64,000 bases of DNA. It comes from Lumbricus rubellus. Taxonomy: Eukaryota > Annelida > Clitellata > Crassiclitellata > Lumbricidae. Of the stretch, positions 40,541-54,016 are shown one piece after another. The notes under the pieces are model-generated. The model had not been told where the DNA came from. It worked only from the letters and a program-made list of their open reading frames with translations, and did no database searches. A program made the position numbers and the translations under genes. Position 1 is the first letter of the stretch. Each line of letters begins with the position of its first letter. Location of the stretch: assembly GCA_945859605.1 (NCBI GenBank), contig OX243811.1, positions 38,150,892 to 38,214,891 on the forward strand, given 5' to 3'.

Positions 40541-41757
40541 TATAGGGTGTCTCGATAGGTCGTGAACGATTTTGAATGCAGATAAATATATGTTATACAC
40601 AATATAATGTGGAAAGTTTTATACTGGCGGATAGGTTATTCAAACGAAAATGTTTATATACAAAAATTAGATCACTACCTCTCACTTAATAAAATTGTAG
40701 CGCCAATTTCCGTGACGTCATCAAATTTGTGCCAAATAAACGTCAAATTAAGCCGCAAACATTATTGTACGACCATCATTGTTAATCCACGCATAATTAA
40801 TTAATACAAATTATCATTTAGTATTTAATAATGTTTCCTTTACTCTTTATTACAGCCTCAAGTCGATTAGTCATCGAGAAAATAGATTTTTTTAGTTGTC
40901 AGAGGTAGGCCTATTGATGTCCATGCCTTACGAAACCGACGTTTTAAGGTGTTCAGTGTCTGGGGTTCGGGTCCGGCATAAACAGTTGGATTAACAAAAC
41001 CTCATATCATTCCAAATAAAACTTCAGTCACTTCGACTTATTACACCAATGAGATACAGGAGAAAGAGGTCAAACCCGCATTCCAGCGAAGTGGAGTAGC
41101 CTATGCGCTCAGTTCACAGCCACAAAAATGCTTCGTAATAACGGCGAAGGATTATTTCAACAGGACGGTGCACGACTGCACGTGCACACACATCAAAGGC
41201 CTCAGTCGAATGGTTGAAGAAGAATATCAATGGATAGCCTACATCTCACCGAGGGACTGGCCGCCTTATTCGCCGGATTGTCACCAATGAAAAATGTTTG
41301 GAGTATTATGGCGGCAACTGTTTATGCCGACACCGAACCCCAAACGACCTTAAAACGTCGGCTTTGTAAGGCATGGACATCAATAGGCCTACCTCTGACA
41401 ACTCTGAAAAATCTATTTGCTCGATGACTAGTCGACTTGAGGCTGTAATAAGGAGTAAAGGAAACATTATTAAATACTAAATGATAATTTGTATTAATTA
41501 ATTATGTGTGGATTAACAATGATGGTCGCACAATAATGTTTGCGGCTTAATTTGACGTATATTTGGCACGAATTTGATGACGTCACGGAAATTGGTGCTA
41601 CATTTTTATTAAGTGAGATAGTGATCTAATTTTTTTATATAAGCATTTTCATTTGAATAACCTATCCGCCAGTATAAAACTTTCCACATTATATTGTGTA
41701 TAACATATATTTATCTGCATTCAAAATCGTTCACGACCTATCGAGACACCCTATATA
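40541..41757. mobile_element. Fold-back derivative of a Tc1/mariner-like element
   Basis: The left arm (about 40543-40988) and right arm (about 41315-41755) are near-perfect reverse complements, about 445 bp each. Ends read 'tagggtgtctcgataggtcg' inward and are next to TA, as in Tc1/mariner insertions. The arms contain the 3' part of a transposase reading outward on the right and its inverted copy on the left. The middle (about 41000-41314) is single-copy transposase remnant. The structure looks like an inverted duplication of the 3' end of a mariner-like element. It lies about 370 bp beyond the RING gene stop. Confidence 0.85.
41135..41427 (+). pseudogene. Decayed Tc1/mariner-like transposase fragment
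   Basis: Frames read 'FQQDGAR', then in a shifted frame 'DWPPYSPDCHQ', then 'NVWSIMAATVYADTEPQT', 'RRLCKAW' and 'LTTLKNLF'. These are the usual order of motifs around the second and third catalytic acidic residues of DDE/D transposases of this superfamily. At least one frameshift and one stop break it, and the N-terminal DNA-binding half is missing, so it cannot be functional. Confidence 0.8.
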
Positions 41758-41759
41758 TG

Positions 41760-44003
41760 TCAATTTTGTTTGGAGGTGAATTTTGTGAAATTTTTTCCTA
41801 AATGTGTTAATTTCTCTGGTTTTAATTTACTTTTGTAAATATTTAGCATAGTCGAACAGATGAAAACATATCTGTATATATCCCGAGGAAGCGTTAGCAT
41901 TTCAATAAGCACTGTTGAAACTAGTTTAAAATGTGCATGAATTTTTTTATTAACATTTACGTTCTGTGTGAACGTGGCATTTTGCGAATGAACGGCCTTT
42001 ATTTTTGCGTCCAGTATGTAAATCATTGTCATCAATTGTGCGCTTTTGCCAACCGTAGGGCTGTGCGTTTCTGAGAAATGCTCAGTTGCCATTTCTTCAA
42101 AAGTTTTACAGTTTGAAAGATGCTATATCATTGAGCAATTCAACAGTGCTATTTATATAATCTGACATTTTTTCAGGTTGATTAATGTAGACAAGTTTGT
42201 GTACTCTTCTGTTTTTGAAATGCATTTATACACATAGCATAATTGTGGAGACTTCGTTTGAATTATTTCTTTATTTACTTACTTTGTTTATTAATTTTTA
42301 AGAGTAATGTATGAAATAGTGTATGAATATTTTGACATGAAACTGATTGAAACATCCTCTTTTAAGTGGTCTTTTTACAGCTTTAGCAAAGTGTTCAATT
42401 ATCCTCTTCATTAGTCATTATAACCATATTTTATTGATAATAATAATAATAATGATGATGTATAAAATTTTTATATGCTACCATAACATGGCCAACCAGC
42501 ACGATAGACTTAATGCTTCCAAGATCCAATTGATACTTGGGGCAATTAGGAGATCAGCGTCCTCCAAGGTGTTTACGACTATGGTTAATGCCTTATCTCC
42601 TCACGAATTGACTATAGGCCTAGTATAAATCCCATTAATTTAACTTCCTAATGTTCACTTGTCATCTGTGTAAACTCCTAGATTCTGCTACTATAGGTCG
42701 ACAGCACACGGCTTCTTCGATACTCGCACATCTCCAATTATACGACAATTTATATGGTGCCACAGCACGATAGAATCCACAATTGAAAACAATACATGTA
42801 TACATGCGTACATACATAGGCCTACATACAACTTTTGGTCTTAACCTCCCAAGAATTTTACCTCTCACCGGAACGAAAGGGCAGCTTTTGCTATTGAAGA
42901 AGATTTTACTATGGCGGCCTAAGAAAGACTATAGGGGGTTGAACACCAAACCCTCCGGCAATCCTCACTCTGATAGCCTACTATTGTGACTTACAGGCCT
43001 ACCATTAATTTTACTCGGCAATTACTAGACACAAGCTCAAGCGATGGAAGCTTAAGTACTGTGTTATGCGACGTCGACAATAATAATTATTACTCGATAT
43101 TGCTAGAAGTAGAATTGTGAAAATATCGGCGTTCCATAGGACTGCCTATCGCTGACGTACCTGCCGTCATTCACAGGCTTTGCCTAGCGTGATCTTCGGC
43201 CGCTGTACGAGGAAACGCCCACCGCATAACACGTCGCTCGTTAGCATAATATTACGCCTAAAGCCCTTTCATTATCGCCCCCGCTAGAACCACAACTTCA
43301 AGACAAATGGGGGGACGTCCCCAACGTCGCGTGTTTCGTCGATCACTGTCTGGATGTCGATTCGACTTTTGATAGTCCTCCTCTCGGCCTACTTCCAGCA
43401 GCAACGAGAGGAAAGTTCCTGATTCCGTGAGGCAAAGGAGGAGCTGGTCCCAGGAATTGTCCTTCATTTCCCCAAGAATTATTTTCGTGAAATTATTGGA
43501 ATAGAAAACAGACAGGAAATTCTACAACTTACAAGCTTTGCTTCTTAAATTTTTGCAAATAAATTTTTTATAGGCTATTATAAATGGCTACCCAATATTT
43601 ATAACGACATCAGCTGCTGCCAAGGCCATTGGCCTTTAATTGTCTTCGTTTTGCTTTGAATTTCTTTTGGGGAGCTATGGCATGTCATCATCCATCTCGA
43701 AGACTATTGCCCTCAGAGTGTGGCCATTCATGCAACCTGTCGCCTATCGATCAGACACTGTTGGAGGTGAAGGCCGTTTTCGTCAGCCGTTCGAGAGCCC
43801 ATCAGCGCCATGATATACTTCCAGGTTTCAATAAATGAATGACTCCATAGGCTAACAATAACATTGTGCATTATATGTATGCGTATATATACACAATTAT
43901 ACATACATACATACATACATGGTTCTAGGTCGTATCTATGCATTTACATAGCGCCTCTCAAAGAACTGCAGTGAAGCAATATGTAATTAATATACAATAG
44001 ATA
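41760..44003. other. Intergenic, no gene recognised
   Basis: Several short open frames show no family resemblance or splice context. A TATG-linked AGCGCC module lies at 43893-43985. Nothing else is supported. Confidence 0.4.
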
Positions 44004-44035
44004 ATGTACAATATAACAATTATAAAGACCTATTT

Positions 44036-44240
44036 GTATGTACATATGTATGTATGTATGTACGTACGTACATACATGCATACATACGTACGTACGTACG
44101 TAGGCTACGTATGTATGTATGGTGAATGTTCTCTATGTATGTACGTATGTATGTATGTATGTATGTATGTATGTATGCATGCATATATGCTTGGATGCAT
44201 GTACGCACATACGCATGTGCGTATGTACGTACGTATGTAT
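44036..44240. repeat. Compound GTAT/ACGT microsatellite
   Basis: Irregular runs of tatg, acgt and cata tetranucleotides; open frames in it are low-complexity. Confidence 0.85.
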
Positions 44241-44523
44241 GACTGGTAAGAATCGGTTTCTAAGTTTGGTATAGCAACTTTTCTTGGAATTGATTGGTTG
44301 CTGGTCCGTCTGACCAGACCAGGAACCATATACATGTCATGATGGCACTACTTCTACCGAGTACCGACGTCATCGATTGCACACAGACACGAGACAGACA
44401 GACACATCCACGTATACGTACAGCCCACGGTAGGCTACAGGTACAGTTATACATTTTAGCATTATAAATATTATGACTGGTTAATTACTGTACTGCAGTT
44501 CCTGTTTCAATGAACAGATAATT

Positions 44524-44735
44524 AATGGATGGATGGATGGATGGATGGATTGGTGGATGGATGGATGGATGGATGGATAGATGGATGGATGGATGGACGG
44601 GTGGATGGATGGATGGATGGATGGATGGACGGACGGACGGACGGGTGGATGGATGGATGGACGGGTGGATGGATAGATGGACGGACGGATAAATGGACGG
44701 ATGAATGGATGAATGGATAGATGGATGGATGGACA
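44524..44735. repeat. (GGAT)n microsatellite
   Basis: About 210 bp of ggat units with 'ggac' variants. Open frames on both strands (repeating Trp-Met-Asp-Gly or Ile-His-Pro-Ser) are artefacts. Confidence 0.95.
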
Positions 44736-45519
44736 TAAGAAAATGCATGAGTAAGAAGAATTGTAAAGAAAGAGTGAGAGGAGGACGAAAGGGATGATGA
44801 ATGAGAAAGGAATAGGAGTAGAAAGAAGAAGACGATGAGAAAGAAGGAACTTAAGGAAGAGTTGAATTCAGGAGTTGGCGTACAAAATTAATGGTCAGAA
44901 GAAGAAACAGATGGGCATAATTATATCAGCGAACAGACGAAGCCTATCATAGATGGTGCCATTGGTGCGGACAGACACACGGACAAAGAAACGGACAGTC
45001 GTATAGATATAGGTTTATTTTCCTACCGCATAAACTACAATAACTTACTACAATAACACTATTCAAACACACGCAGACTAATAATGTGATGACTGATGAA
45101 AACATTTAACTGAATAAATGCATAACATTTAAAAGAAGTGCATGCAGTCCCGTTATGCCATGTTCTCAAAGAGGCATCCCTGGCTATTCTAATTGCCAGT
45201 GACTTCATTTTTCTTAACTTCGGCATATGAGTAGCCTAGTAGGCCTACGGGTCCATCGCCGTCTGATCTTTCCATGGACAGTGTGTACGACTAGTGTGCT
45301 TGTTATAATAGACGAGTTGACTAGAGGCGTAACCGGCGTATACATGAAACCGAAATCTAAAAGAAAAACAAATTTACTCCATATTGGGATTGAGGTCCGA
45401 CCTATCATCGGTCGGCTGATAGGCTGCATCATATAATTATAGCAGAGGACTGAACATCATAGACGATCGCTCGCACACTATTTAAATTTAGGCCTTTATC
45501 ATAAGCATGCACTTATTTG

Positions 45520-45960
45520 TAGGCCTATATGATATTGACTATGATAATGACATGATATATGATATGATACATGTTATGATATATGACAGGATATTATGGA
45601 TATACATGTAATTATGAATTCGTGTAGGATGCATGATATGATAACATGATAATTATATGATTATACAATACGACATTATGATAGATATGATATGATGTGA
45701 TGTGATAAGATATGATATGACTATGATATATGATATTTGATATGATATGATATAACAGGTGGAAGAGGAATGACGAAGAAGATATATAGAATGATAAAGG
45801 ACAAGAAGGAATTGAAATAGAAGGAAAAAATAACAAGAAAAAAAGAAGGGGGGATGACAGCAAGGAGGAAAAACAGAGGAGGAAGAGGAGGAAGAAGAGG
45901 AGGAGTAGAAAAAGGAGAAGGAGAAGGAAGAGGAGGAGGAGATAAATGGGAGGAGAGAAA
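45520..45960. repeat. (GATAT)-rich tract followed by purine-rich tract
   Basis: From 45525 to about 45760 the sequence is irregular 'atgatat' repeats. From about 45750 to 45960 the plus strand is almost pure purine (gaagagga-type). No gene was recognised. Confidence 0.7.
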
Positions 45961-46406
45961 GGAAAGAGCAATTTACGAGGTGCAGAAAGGGTTAGACTTA
46001 GATATTTTGAAACACGGGAGGTCCATCCTCAGTCAACAGGTAGTTGTGCCGGAGATTGACGCAATGATGACGTCAGCGCAGCCTCAGTGACGTCATTATT
46101 CGTTCGATTGGGATGTCTGAAACGAAAGACAGCAACAACTTCTATAGAGCCATTTCTTTTTAAAAAAACATGAATAGACGCCAATGCACAAGTTGCGTAT
46201 CATTTGTTTCATTCCGTAAATAGAATGTCATGAGAGAACATAGATTTTCTTGTCGATTATTATTTCCATGAATCAATTTTGGTTATTAGCAAACGCCCGC
46301 ATATGCCGAGGTTAAGAAACTGATGTCGCTAAAACTTCACGGGCCTACCTCTAGCCATCTCAGGACTGGCTACAGCGTAATGCACTTCTTCAATCTGAAA
46401 GACGTG

Positions 46407-46615
46407 CAGGGCTGTTTTAAATGAAGTTTTAGAAAATTAGAGCTGCACATGTAACCCATTCTTTCCTCTCCCATCCTCCATGGTAAATTACTTTCAAATG
46501 GAGGACAATGACCCTTTTTGCTAGTTTTAACTGTCCAGAAGTGCTTCTATACAACTGCACAAGTCCATTTAGAACTAAACACATTTTGTGCACAACTGCA
46601 CGTTAAAAAAGCCCT
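46407..46615. repeat. Dispersed hAT-like MITE, copy 1
   Basis: It starts 'cagggctgttttaa' and ends 'ttaaaaaagccct', an inverted repeat. The interior ('ttgctagttttaactgt', 'gcacaactgcacgtt') is shared with 62253-62435. It encodes nothing. Confidence 0.65.
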
Positions 46616-46969
46616 AACGACGAGTGACAATGTGACTGTACGTTATTTTGTAAGTTCCGTACTATAACAGCTTTGGAAGTACCGTCGGTCGTATATATAG
46701 GCCCATTGTCAGACTCCATATGTTCATAGATAGGCTATGCCTGCTTATTCATTAACCTGTTACCTAGCTATTACTACTAAAACAGCTTTATGCGGCAGTT
46801 TTACTTTTGGGCAGATAACCTACTCCATGAATTTGTCAGCACAAACTGTATTAGCAATTCAGCAAAGCCTGTTCTTTAGCAAAATGTGTCATTTCAAAAA
46901 CTAGAGCAGATAAAGTAGCAACATCGAGATTGACCTAAACTATTTAGCCTATAGGTCACTTATGGTGTA

Positions 46970-48078
46970 GGGGTAAAGTACCCAATTATGGGCACCTTAA
47001 GGACTTTTGCCTGTAGTTCATGGTCCAATGAAGGTCAAGTAAAACAATGTTTGCCAAACTAATTTTCAACACTTTAGCAACTAGAAACGCACTGAAATGA
47101 CATTAATATGTTGAGATTTACCCACAAAATATTAAAAATACAAAGAGCTCTGAAGTGCCCATATTAGGCACTGGTATCCTAATATGGGCACTCATCATAA
47201 TGCGTTCACGCATAATGTAGTCAACGGTACATGTAAATGTCATATGATTGCTCTTCACAATAACATTCCAAAAGAAATCCGTAATTGTTTATCCGCTACT
47301 ACGCCCACACAATACAGCTGTAGTCTAACACTAGAAGGATCCGAAACCTTAGGGGGAAACTTAAACCTAAAAGTGAGTGACCCAGCAAGAACTTGCTGTC
47401 TATTCAACGTATTCATATATGTATGTATGTATGTATCTAGGCTATGTATGTATGCATACGTACACACATAAATAGGTTTGGCTTAGCATATCTAAATTTT
47501 CTATTTGTAATAGTATTTATTTCCTTACAATATACCTACATTTATATATAATACACAGGCCATAATATTGTATATTTTATATACAATATATGGCCTATTA
47601 GCAACAGACTTAATATGGGCATGCCCATATTAAGTCTATTGTTCATACCATATTATTAGGTACCCATATTCGGGCAGGGCAAGTGTGCACATATTAGGCT
47701 CTCACCTATGACACGCTTCAAAGTTGGCTATAAAATAATGAATTACAAGAATCACCTGTCAACGCACACCAACCTGATCACAAAACAATTCTCAAAACAG
47801 AAAAATTTACTTTGGAAGAATCCATTCGACACAAGTGATACGGCACACGAAAAAAGAATTATGGAAGTGGTTAACGTTTTCGTGAAATTTGATTTATTCT
47901 TGATTAAATTATGTAAAAAATTGCACAGTCACAATCCAGATGAAATTTTTGGGTAAATCCAACGATGCACTGCAGTTCTACTGGAATCACTGAGCTGGCG
48001 CTTCAATAACACTTTATATAATACTTTTCTTCGGGGGTGCCCATATTTGGAGGGTGCCCATAATGGGCTACCTTACCC
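46970..48078. mobile_element. TA-flanked inverted-repeat element, 1.1 kb
   Basis: The left end GGGGTAAAGTACCCA is followed by 'attatgggcacc'. The right end, read on the opposite strand, is GGGTAAGGTAGCCCA followed by 'ttatgggcacc'. TA lies directly outside both ends (46968-46969 and 48079-48080), which fits a Tc1/mariner or pogo-type insertion. 'tgcccatatta' and 'taatatgggca' recur inside, including a perfect 32-bp palindrome at 47606-47637. The 82-codon frame at 47708-47956 resembles nothing I know, so the element is probably non-autonomous. Confidence 0.65.
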
Positions 48079-49773
48079 TATATAACTATATAATTATATG
48101 TACATATATCATGTATAATTGTATATAGTCTATAGATCTAATTGCTTTAATTGCTCAACAGATATAAGCTTACACTCAGATTTCCAGCATATTTATACAC
48201 AGCACAGGTTCGAAGACGAAAATTAGCATTTGAAGCAAACGACCTCATGAAGTGTTGTTACGGATATTCTCCCCAAAAGAATTAATTTTTATTTATGACC
48301 ACAACAGTGTTTGGTATTGACAGCAGCAGCATCAACAATGACGTAGACATAATACACGTTTGTATATGTAAAATGAAAAGACATTTTTTGTAATTGTATA
48401 GCGCCACTATAGAGCAGCTCACAAGCCACGATCGGTGCCTTATACTTATAGTGTGCGCGTGCATGTATGTGTGTATGACTTCTGGCGTTTGTGTTTGTGC
48501 ACGCGTGCATGTGCGCGTGTGCGTGGGACTGCAGCGTGCGTGCTGTATGTGCGTGCGTGTGTGTTCGGCGTGTGCGTCTATGTGTGTGGTACGTCGGTGT
48601 AAGGCGGGGATCTTGTCCATTGTTCTGTTTCGCGTCTCAGCGATACCTCGTCAATCTATTTACCCGCCTTGTTTGTTTTCGCGCCAAACGGACCGGTACG
48701 AGATGCAAGTGCGTGTCCGCAGCTCCTTTTATCCGAACCGACGTTTAACCTCCCTCCACCCCCATATCTACCACTCACCCTCTCGTGTCATAATTATGCT
48801 CATGCATATACATGTATACATACGTACACATATACATACACACACATACATGTGAATGTCGATATATTTTCATATAAATACGTGTATAGCACTGTATATG
48901 CACTATATATACTTATACATGTATGTATACATATGTATTTGCTTGAATATAGATATATATATAGCCATCTATTCTATATATTTTTATATTCATATACATA
49001 CAGCCTATATATCCCATTCTCGAGTCTTCTATCCGCTATACATGTATGTATGTATGCTCGGCGTCCTGTGTGTGCTCCGTAATGTGTACTTTTCGGTCCC
49101 TTTCTAAATATATAGGTATCGTATCGGATGCCAGGCGCATGCCTTCTTAGGTCTACCACCACCGACCCACCCATCCCCCAAGACCATACTCACCACTCTT
49201 CTGCCCCCCCCATCTCTGCATGCCGTCGAGTTTAAATCATGTATTACACTCTTCTTCTACAGTTACACCATATTCCGTCCATTTCCTCATACATATAAAA
49301 TTTACATATAGGATATAATATCATACATGCAAATAAATATAAATTTGCTGTGGCCGTTTATTCTGTAAACGATGTCGCAAGTCGCGACTCCATAGCTCTA
49401 CTATACATAGGCTACTCACTAAAACAGATGTATATATTACATTTGATTATACATATATAGACCTGGTTTAGATTGTTCATAGACCTGCATAATTATACCT
49501 AATTATAAATATCACATATAATTATATGATTTATTTTGTATACTTTGTAGGTATACAGGCTATGTGTGTATAATAATCGCTTGTAATGTAAGCTTATACA
49601 TGCAAATAGTTCACATGACAAAACTGTAGCCTATGAATTATAAATATATCACAATATTGTCACATCGCACGATGCACACATGTTATATAGGGGCCTCTAT
49701 TATTATATGCCATGCGAATGTGCGTCACGTGACATCAATAATTATGTGCATAATTAAGCTTACACATGTATGA

Positions 49774-49970
<197 letters not shown>

Positions 49971-50356
49971 CAAGGTATATGTATAGATGGATGGATGGAT
50001 GAATGGACACACACTCACACACTCATTTATATATATAGGCCAATCGTATATGTATATATGTATATATATATAATTATATATAAATGGTGCATCATTACTC
50101 TTTAAACGCTCGTTCGTAAGTTTGAAAACGGAAAGTAAATATTTAAGAATCGTCATCAACGGTGAGTATATATAATATATGGTTGCCGCCATCGTTGCCG
50201 CCGCAAGAGGTCTCGTCAAAGGGGCGGGAAGGCCTTTCAGTCGGGTGGTTTTGTCGGACGGTCCTGTGACATCCGATCCCACCGACCAACCGACCGACAG
50301 CACTGAGGAGCTCTCCTTCGACCCGTCTCACCACCACCCCACCCACCATCTACAGC

Positions 50357-50416
50357 CGTATGTCTGCGTGTCTGTGTGTCTGTGTGTCTGTCTGTGTGTG
50401 TGTCTGTGTGTTTGTG

Positions 50417-50447
<31 letters not shown>

Positions 50448-50584
50448 GTGTGTCTGTCTGTGTGTGTGTCTGTGTGTGTGTGTATGTGTGTCTGTGTGTC
50501 TGTGTGTCTGTCTGTGTGTCTGTCTGTGTGTCTGTCTGTGTGTCTGTGTGTCTGTCTGTGTGTCTGTCTGTGTGTCTGTCTGTG

Positions 50585-50615
<31 letters not shown>

Positions 50616-50676
50616 GTGTCTGTCTGTGTGTGTCTGTCTGTGTGTGTCTGTCTGTCTGTGTGTCTGTCTGTCTGTG

Positions 50677-50715
<39 letters not shown>

Positions 50716-50737
50716 GTGTCTGTCTGTCTGTCTGTCA
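50357..50737. repeat. (TGTC/TGTG)n microsatellite
   Basis: About 380 bp of tgtc and tgtg units in mixed order. Long open frames on both strands are artefacts of the repeat. Confidence 0.96.
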
Positions 50738-51523
50738 TGTTGAGTAGCCCGATATCTGCCCTGGGCACTTGTGTCTGCAGAGCCAACAAATTTTCGTGAG
50801 TTTTGATTGAACAGTGGATTATAATCTGATCCAAATTCTCATCCTTCGTCACCACAAATACAATCGCAATCGTAATCTCGAGATTTCTACTGCCTTCAAA
50901 ATAATATTATAGTCAGGAACCAGTTTATTGAGAGACGTTTTGGCGAAAAACTTCCATGAGATCATTGAGATATAATATTAGTCAAATCGATTCCATGACA
51001 TCATTATCACCATCATCATCGTCGTCGTCGCCGTCTTCATCATCATAGGCCCTAATCAGTAATCACCCTTAAGTCTATTGCTTCAGCGAAAAAATGACAG
51101 AGGCCGTAAAAATTATTTTAGGGCAATAAAGATTTAAAGAAAAAGATTATTTATATTAGGTGATAATTGTTATGAGATATGAGATCAGCAGATAGGCTAC
51201 TTTCGGATAATTATTATACTACATAGTTAATTGTTTAACTGCTATAATTATAAGATATTAGAACAGAGCCGAACCAGCCAGGTCATCGTCACAATACAGT
51301 GGCTATATATACAGTTGGCATGTATTGTATACGACACTGCAGTATATATATTCTGAGGTATATCCTATATATGCACATCAGTTGCACACTAACCTATACA
51401 TGTATACTTTGTAATAAATTTTTTATACAGTATAGGTCTACAATACACCATCTGCATCACATATAGAGATATTCACAGCATAAAATGAGAGAGAGACTTA
51501 AACACCATGCAGTCAAGACTCAC

Positions 51524-52200
51524 CTGTTTCGTGCTGCCGCTCTGTCCCTCTGTCGTCGATTCTTGAACCAGTTTCCGACCTGGATTGGAGTGAGCCCGGT
51601 CATCTGCGCCAGCTCCCTCTTCCGTCCTGGATTCGGATATGGATCGCGCGCATACCAATCCCTCAGCACGATCCTCGTCTGCTCCCGGAAGCAATGCGTC
51701 CGCGTCTCTCCGTCCCAGATCGTCGGCGGAAGTGGGTACTTCTTGCGTATCCGGTACTTGTCGACTGGACCGAGGGGACGGTTCCGTATCTGCTCGGCCT
51801 CACGGTAGCGCGACTCGAGCCAGAGCGTCTGCAGTTTGGCATGAGAGTCCTTCCGGAAGCGATGTCCCTCGATGATCCGGTAGACCTCCGGGTAGTGACC
51901 GGCGTGGAAGGCGACGAGGACGCGGGCTCGAAGGACTGGATCGCAGCGGTCAAAAGAGGTACTGGTGGGCAGGGACCAGAGGAAGCGGGCCAGACGGTCG
52001 ATGTGGCCGCTCTCCTCCAGCGTCTCACAGACGCGGGCGACCTGCTGTGGGGTGAAGTCGAGGAGGGGTAGAGGACAGAGGAGGGAGGCGGACGAGGTGG
52101 AGGAGGACTGATTGGAGGAGGCTAACGAGACTGGAGAAGGGAGAGGGAGGAATGGAGAGGAGGAAGAAGTGATGAATCCGATGCTTGTTAAAGAATTCAT
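51524..52200 (-). CDS. SIX3/6-family homeobox transcription factor, first coding exon
   Basis: SIX3/6 (Drosophila optix) proteins are nuclear DNA-binding regulators of anterior and eye development. The exon starts at ATG 52200 and runs 225 codons. Residues 1-48 are Ser/Pro-rich; 49-157 are the SIX domain ('[17 protein letters not shown]', '[18 protein letters not shown]'); about 160-219 are the homeodomain, with 'IWDGE', '[14 protein letters not shown]' and a recognition helix '[16 protein letters not shown]'. An in-frame TGA follows at once, but the sequence there is a perfect donor (AACAG/GTGAGT, GT at 51523-51522). I therefore end the exon at 51524 and expect another exon at lower coordinates. 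Vertebrate Six3/Six6 have an intron at this position. The SIX domain is diverged: its loop after 'FLWSLP' is shorter and several conserved residues differ, so it may be a fast-evolving orthologue or a paralogue. Confidence 0.92.
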
Positions 52201-54016
52201 TCTGCAGATAGTCTTGCGTTGACGTTACGTTGAAGTCTATTACAGTGATCCATGTCTAATTATTTCATTCCAGACTTTTTAATCCGTATACATATTATAC
52301 ATAGGCCTAGTCATGAGCTGATCCCAGTTATAATCTTATTGAAGTATTTCTTTGAATTCTACGACTTCATTTGGCGCCATTACTCCACGAATCCGTTGCA
52401 TGGTGTGCCATGTATATAACATATTATGTTTTCTGTATACATATATATTATTATTATGTAATGTACATGTATATTACATATATAGTGGCTTGAACAACTT
52501 GCAGACTTTGCGCTGGAAAGATAACAAATCAGTCGATCTGTTGTAAGTAACTTTTAACTCAGAATCATTATTAATTTATTATGCTGAAGAACAATCGTAG
52601 GTATACCCTATATATAGGACCTCAACGTCATCTAACGGAACCGAAACTTAGGCTAAACAGCGCATCTGTGCATTTCTGGAGACTTGTTCTTCTTTGCTCT
52701 CTTGACTTCTTTTTGTTCGATGCACGTCTTGCGTCAACCTTTGACCTCGTGGTAATCTGGACACGCAAAGCATAAATTCAGCACATTTGTAGCCATATAT
52801 AACCTAATTTGTATCATATAGGCCTATTACATGTAGGCCCTTTGTAGTGTAATTGAATTGTGAAGAAAAAAAATGCAAGAAATATTTGTCTGTAAACGCC
52901 TATTGTATTGTATTGTATTGTATTTGTATCTGACCATTTATAACGCGCCTCTCGCAGCAAGAGCCTTTCAGAACCGCTCCCAGTGCGTTCAACCCCCGAG
53001 AAAAAAGGCAAGTTTCAGACGAGAGAAAGACGAGGATACACTACCATGGAGAGAGGATGGCAGAGTGAACTGATGGGGGAAGCCCTTTCCTATAATACTC
53101 TTCGTATACGTGTGCACTTCTATGTATCCGTTATATTCATGATATAGTATGCATGCATTTGTGTGTGTATAATGTGTAAGCTATGTGCATAGGCTAAATG
53201 TAACCTGGTTATGTATGCGTGTATGAAACTATTTGCATGTGTAATGCATGCATGTAAGTATGATGCAAGTATATATGCGCAAGAATATGTTTTGAGATAG
53301 CGGGTCACATACAGAACAAAACATAGGCCTATACGTACACAATTATATAGTGTGTATATAGGCTAATCTGTATACGTCTCTGGGGGAAAGTTCCCCCAGG
53401 AATGAATTGCGAGGGGTTGTTTACATGGAAACACGTAGGCCATATACGATTTCCCCCAGAAAACTAAATGTGTAACAATTTCCCCCATGAAGGAGATTAA
53501 TGTTGTCTGCGTTTTTCTTCAGCACCTGTAGAAAAAAGATATATCCTCGTCGCAATAACATAGGCTTGCTAATTCTGTCTCTCTGACATTGACAGATTTG
53601 TCATTTTCGTGAAGTAGCCTATATAGGCTATAGGTCTATTTTCGTGAAGTAGCCTATATAGGCTATAGGTCTATAGAGTATAATATTATACTGCAGGGTT
53701 TTAGACCTGCATGTACACAAGGTTTCGCAATAGACATGCAATCATGCACGTGCATGGTTCGGCGTTCTACAAGGCCTATTATAGCCTAAGCAGAGGGACC
53801 TGGTCAATGGTCATGATATATTGGTCGGTGCCTATAGAAAGAGAGACGCGAAAGACGCTGAATTAGGCATAGACTCTATATAAAGTATCGTGCTGAGCAG
53901 GCATTCGTATAGTACTATATTACTTCATCATACTACATTACAATTACATCATGCGTCACAACCAGTCATTGTTTGCAATACGGTTGACCGTAAACGAAGC
54001 ACTAACTGGTGGCATG
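52201..54016. other. Upstream flank of the SIX gene, no other gene
   Basis: This probably holds the SIX promoter and 5' UTR, but no specific element can be proven. Visible items are an AGCGCC module (52905-53000), a 'gggggaaagttccccc' palindrome near 53383 with two later 'tttccccc' copies, and a tandem duplication of about 34 bp at 53606-53674 ('cgtgaagtagcctatatagg'). Confidence 0.4.

Noticed and set aside
47708..47956. 82-codon frame in the TA-flanked element as a transposase
   Set aside because: It shows no catalytic or DNA-binding motif that I can recognise and is much too short.
51520..51523. Stop codon ending the SIX protein after the homeodomain
   Set aside because: It lies in a perfect splice donor at an intron position known from Six3/Six6 genes, so the reading past the donor is intronic.
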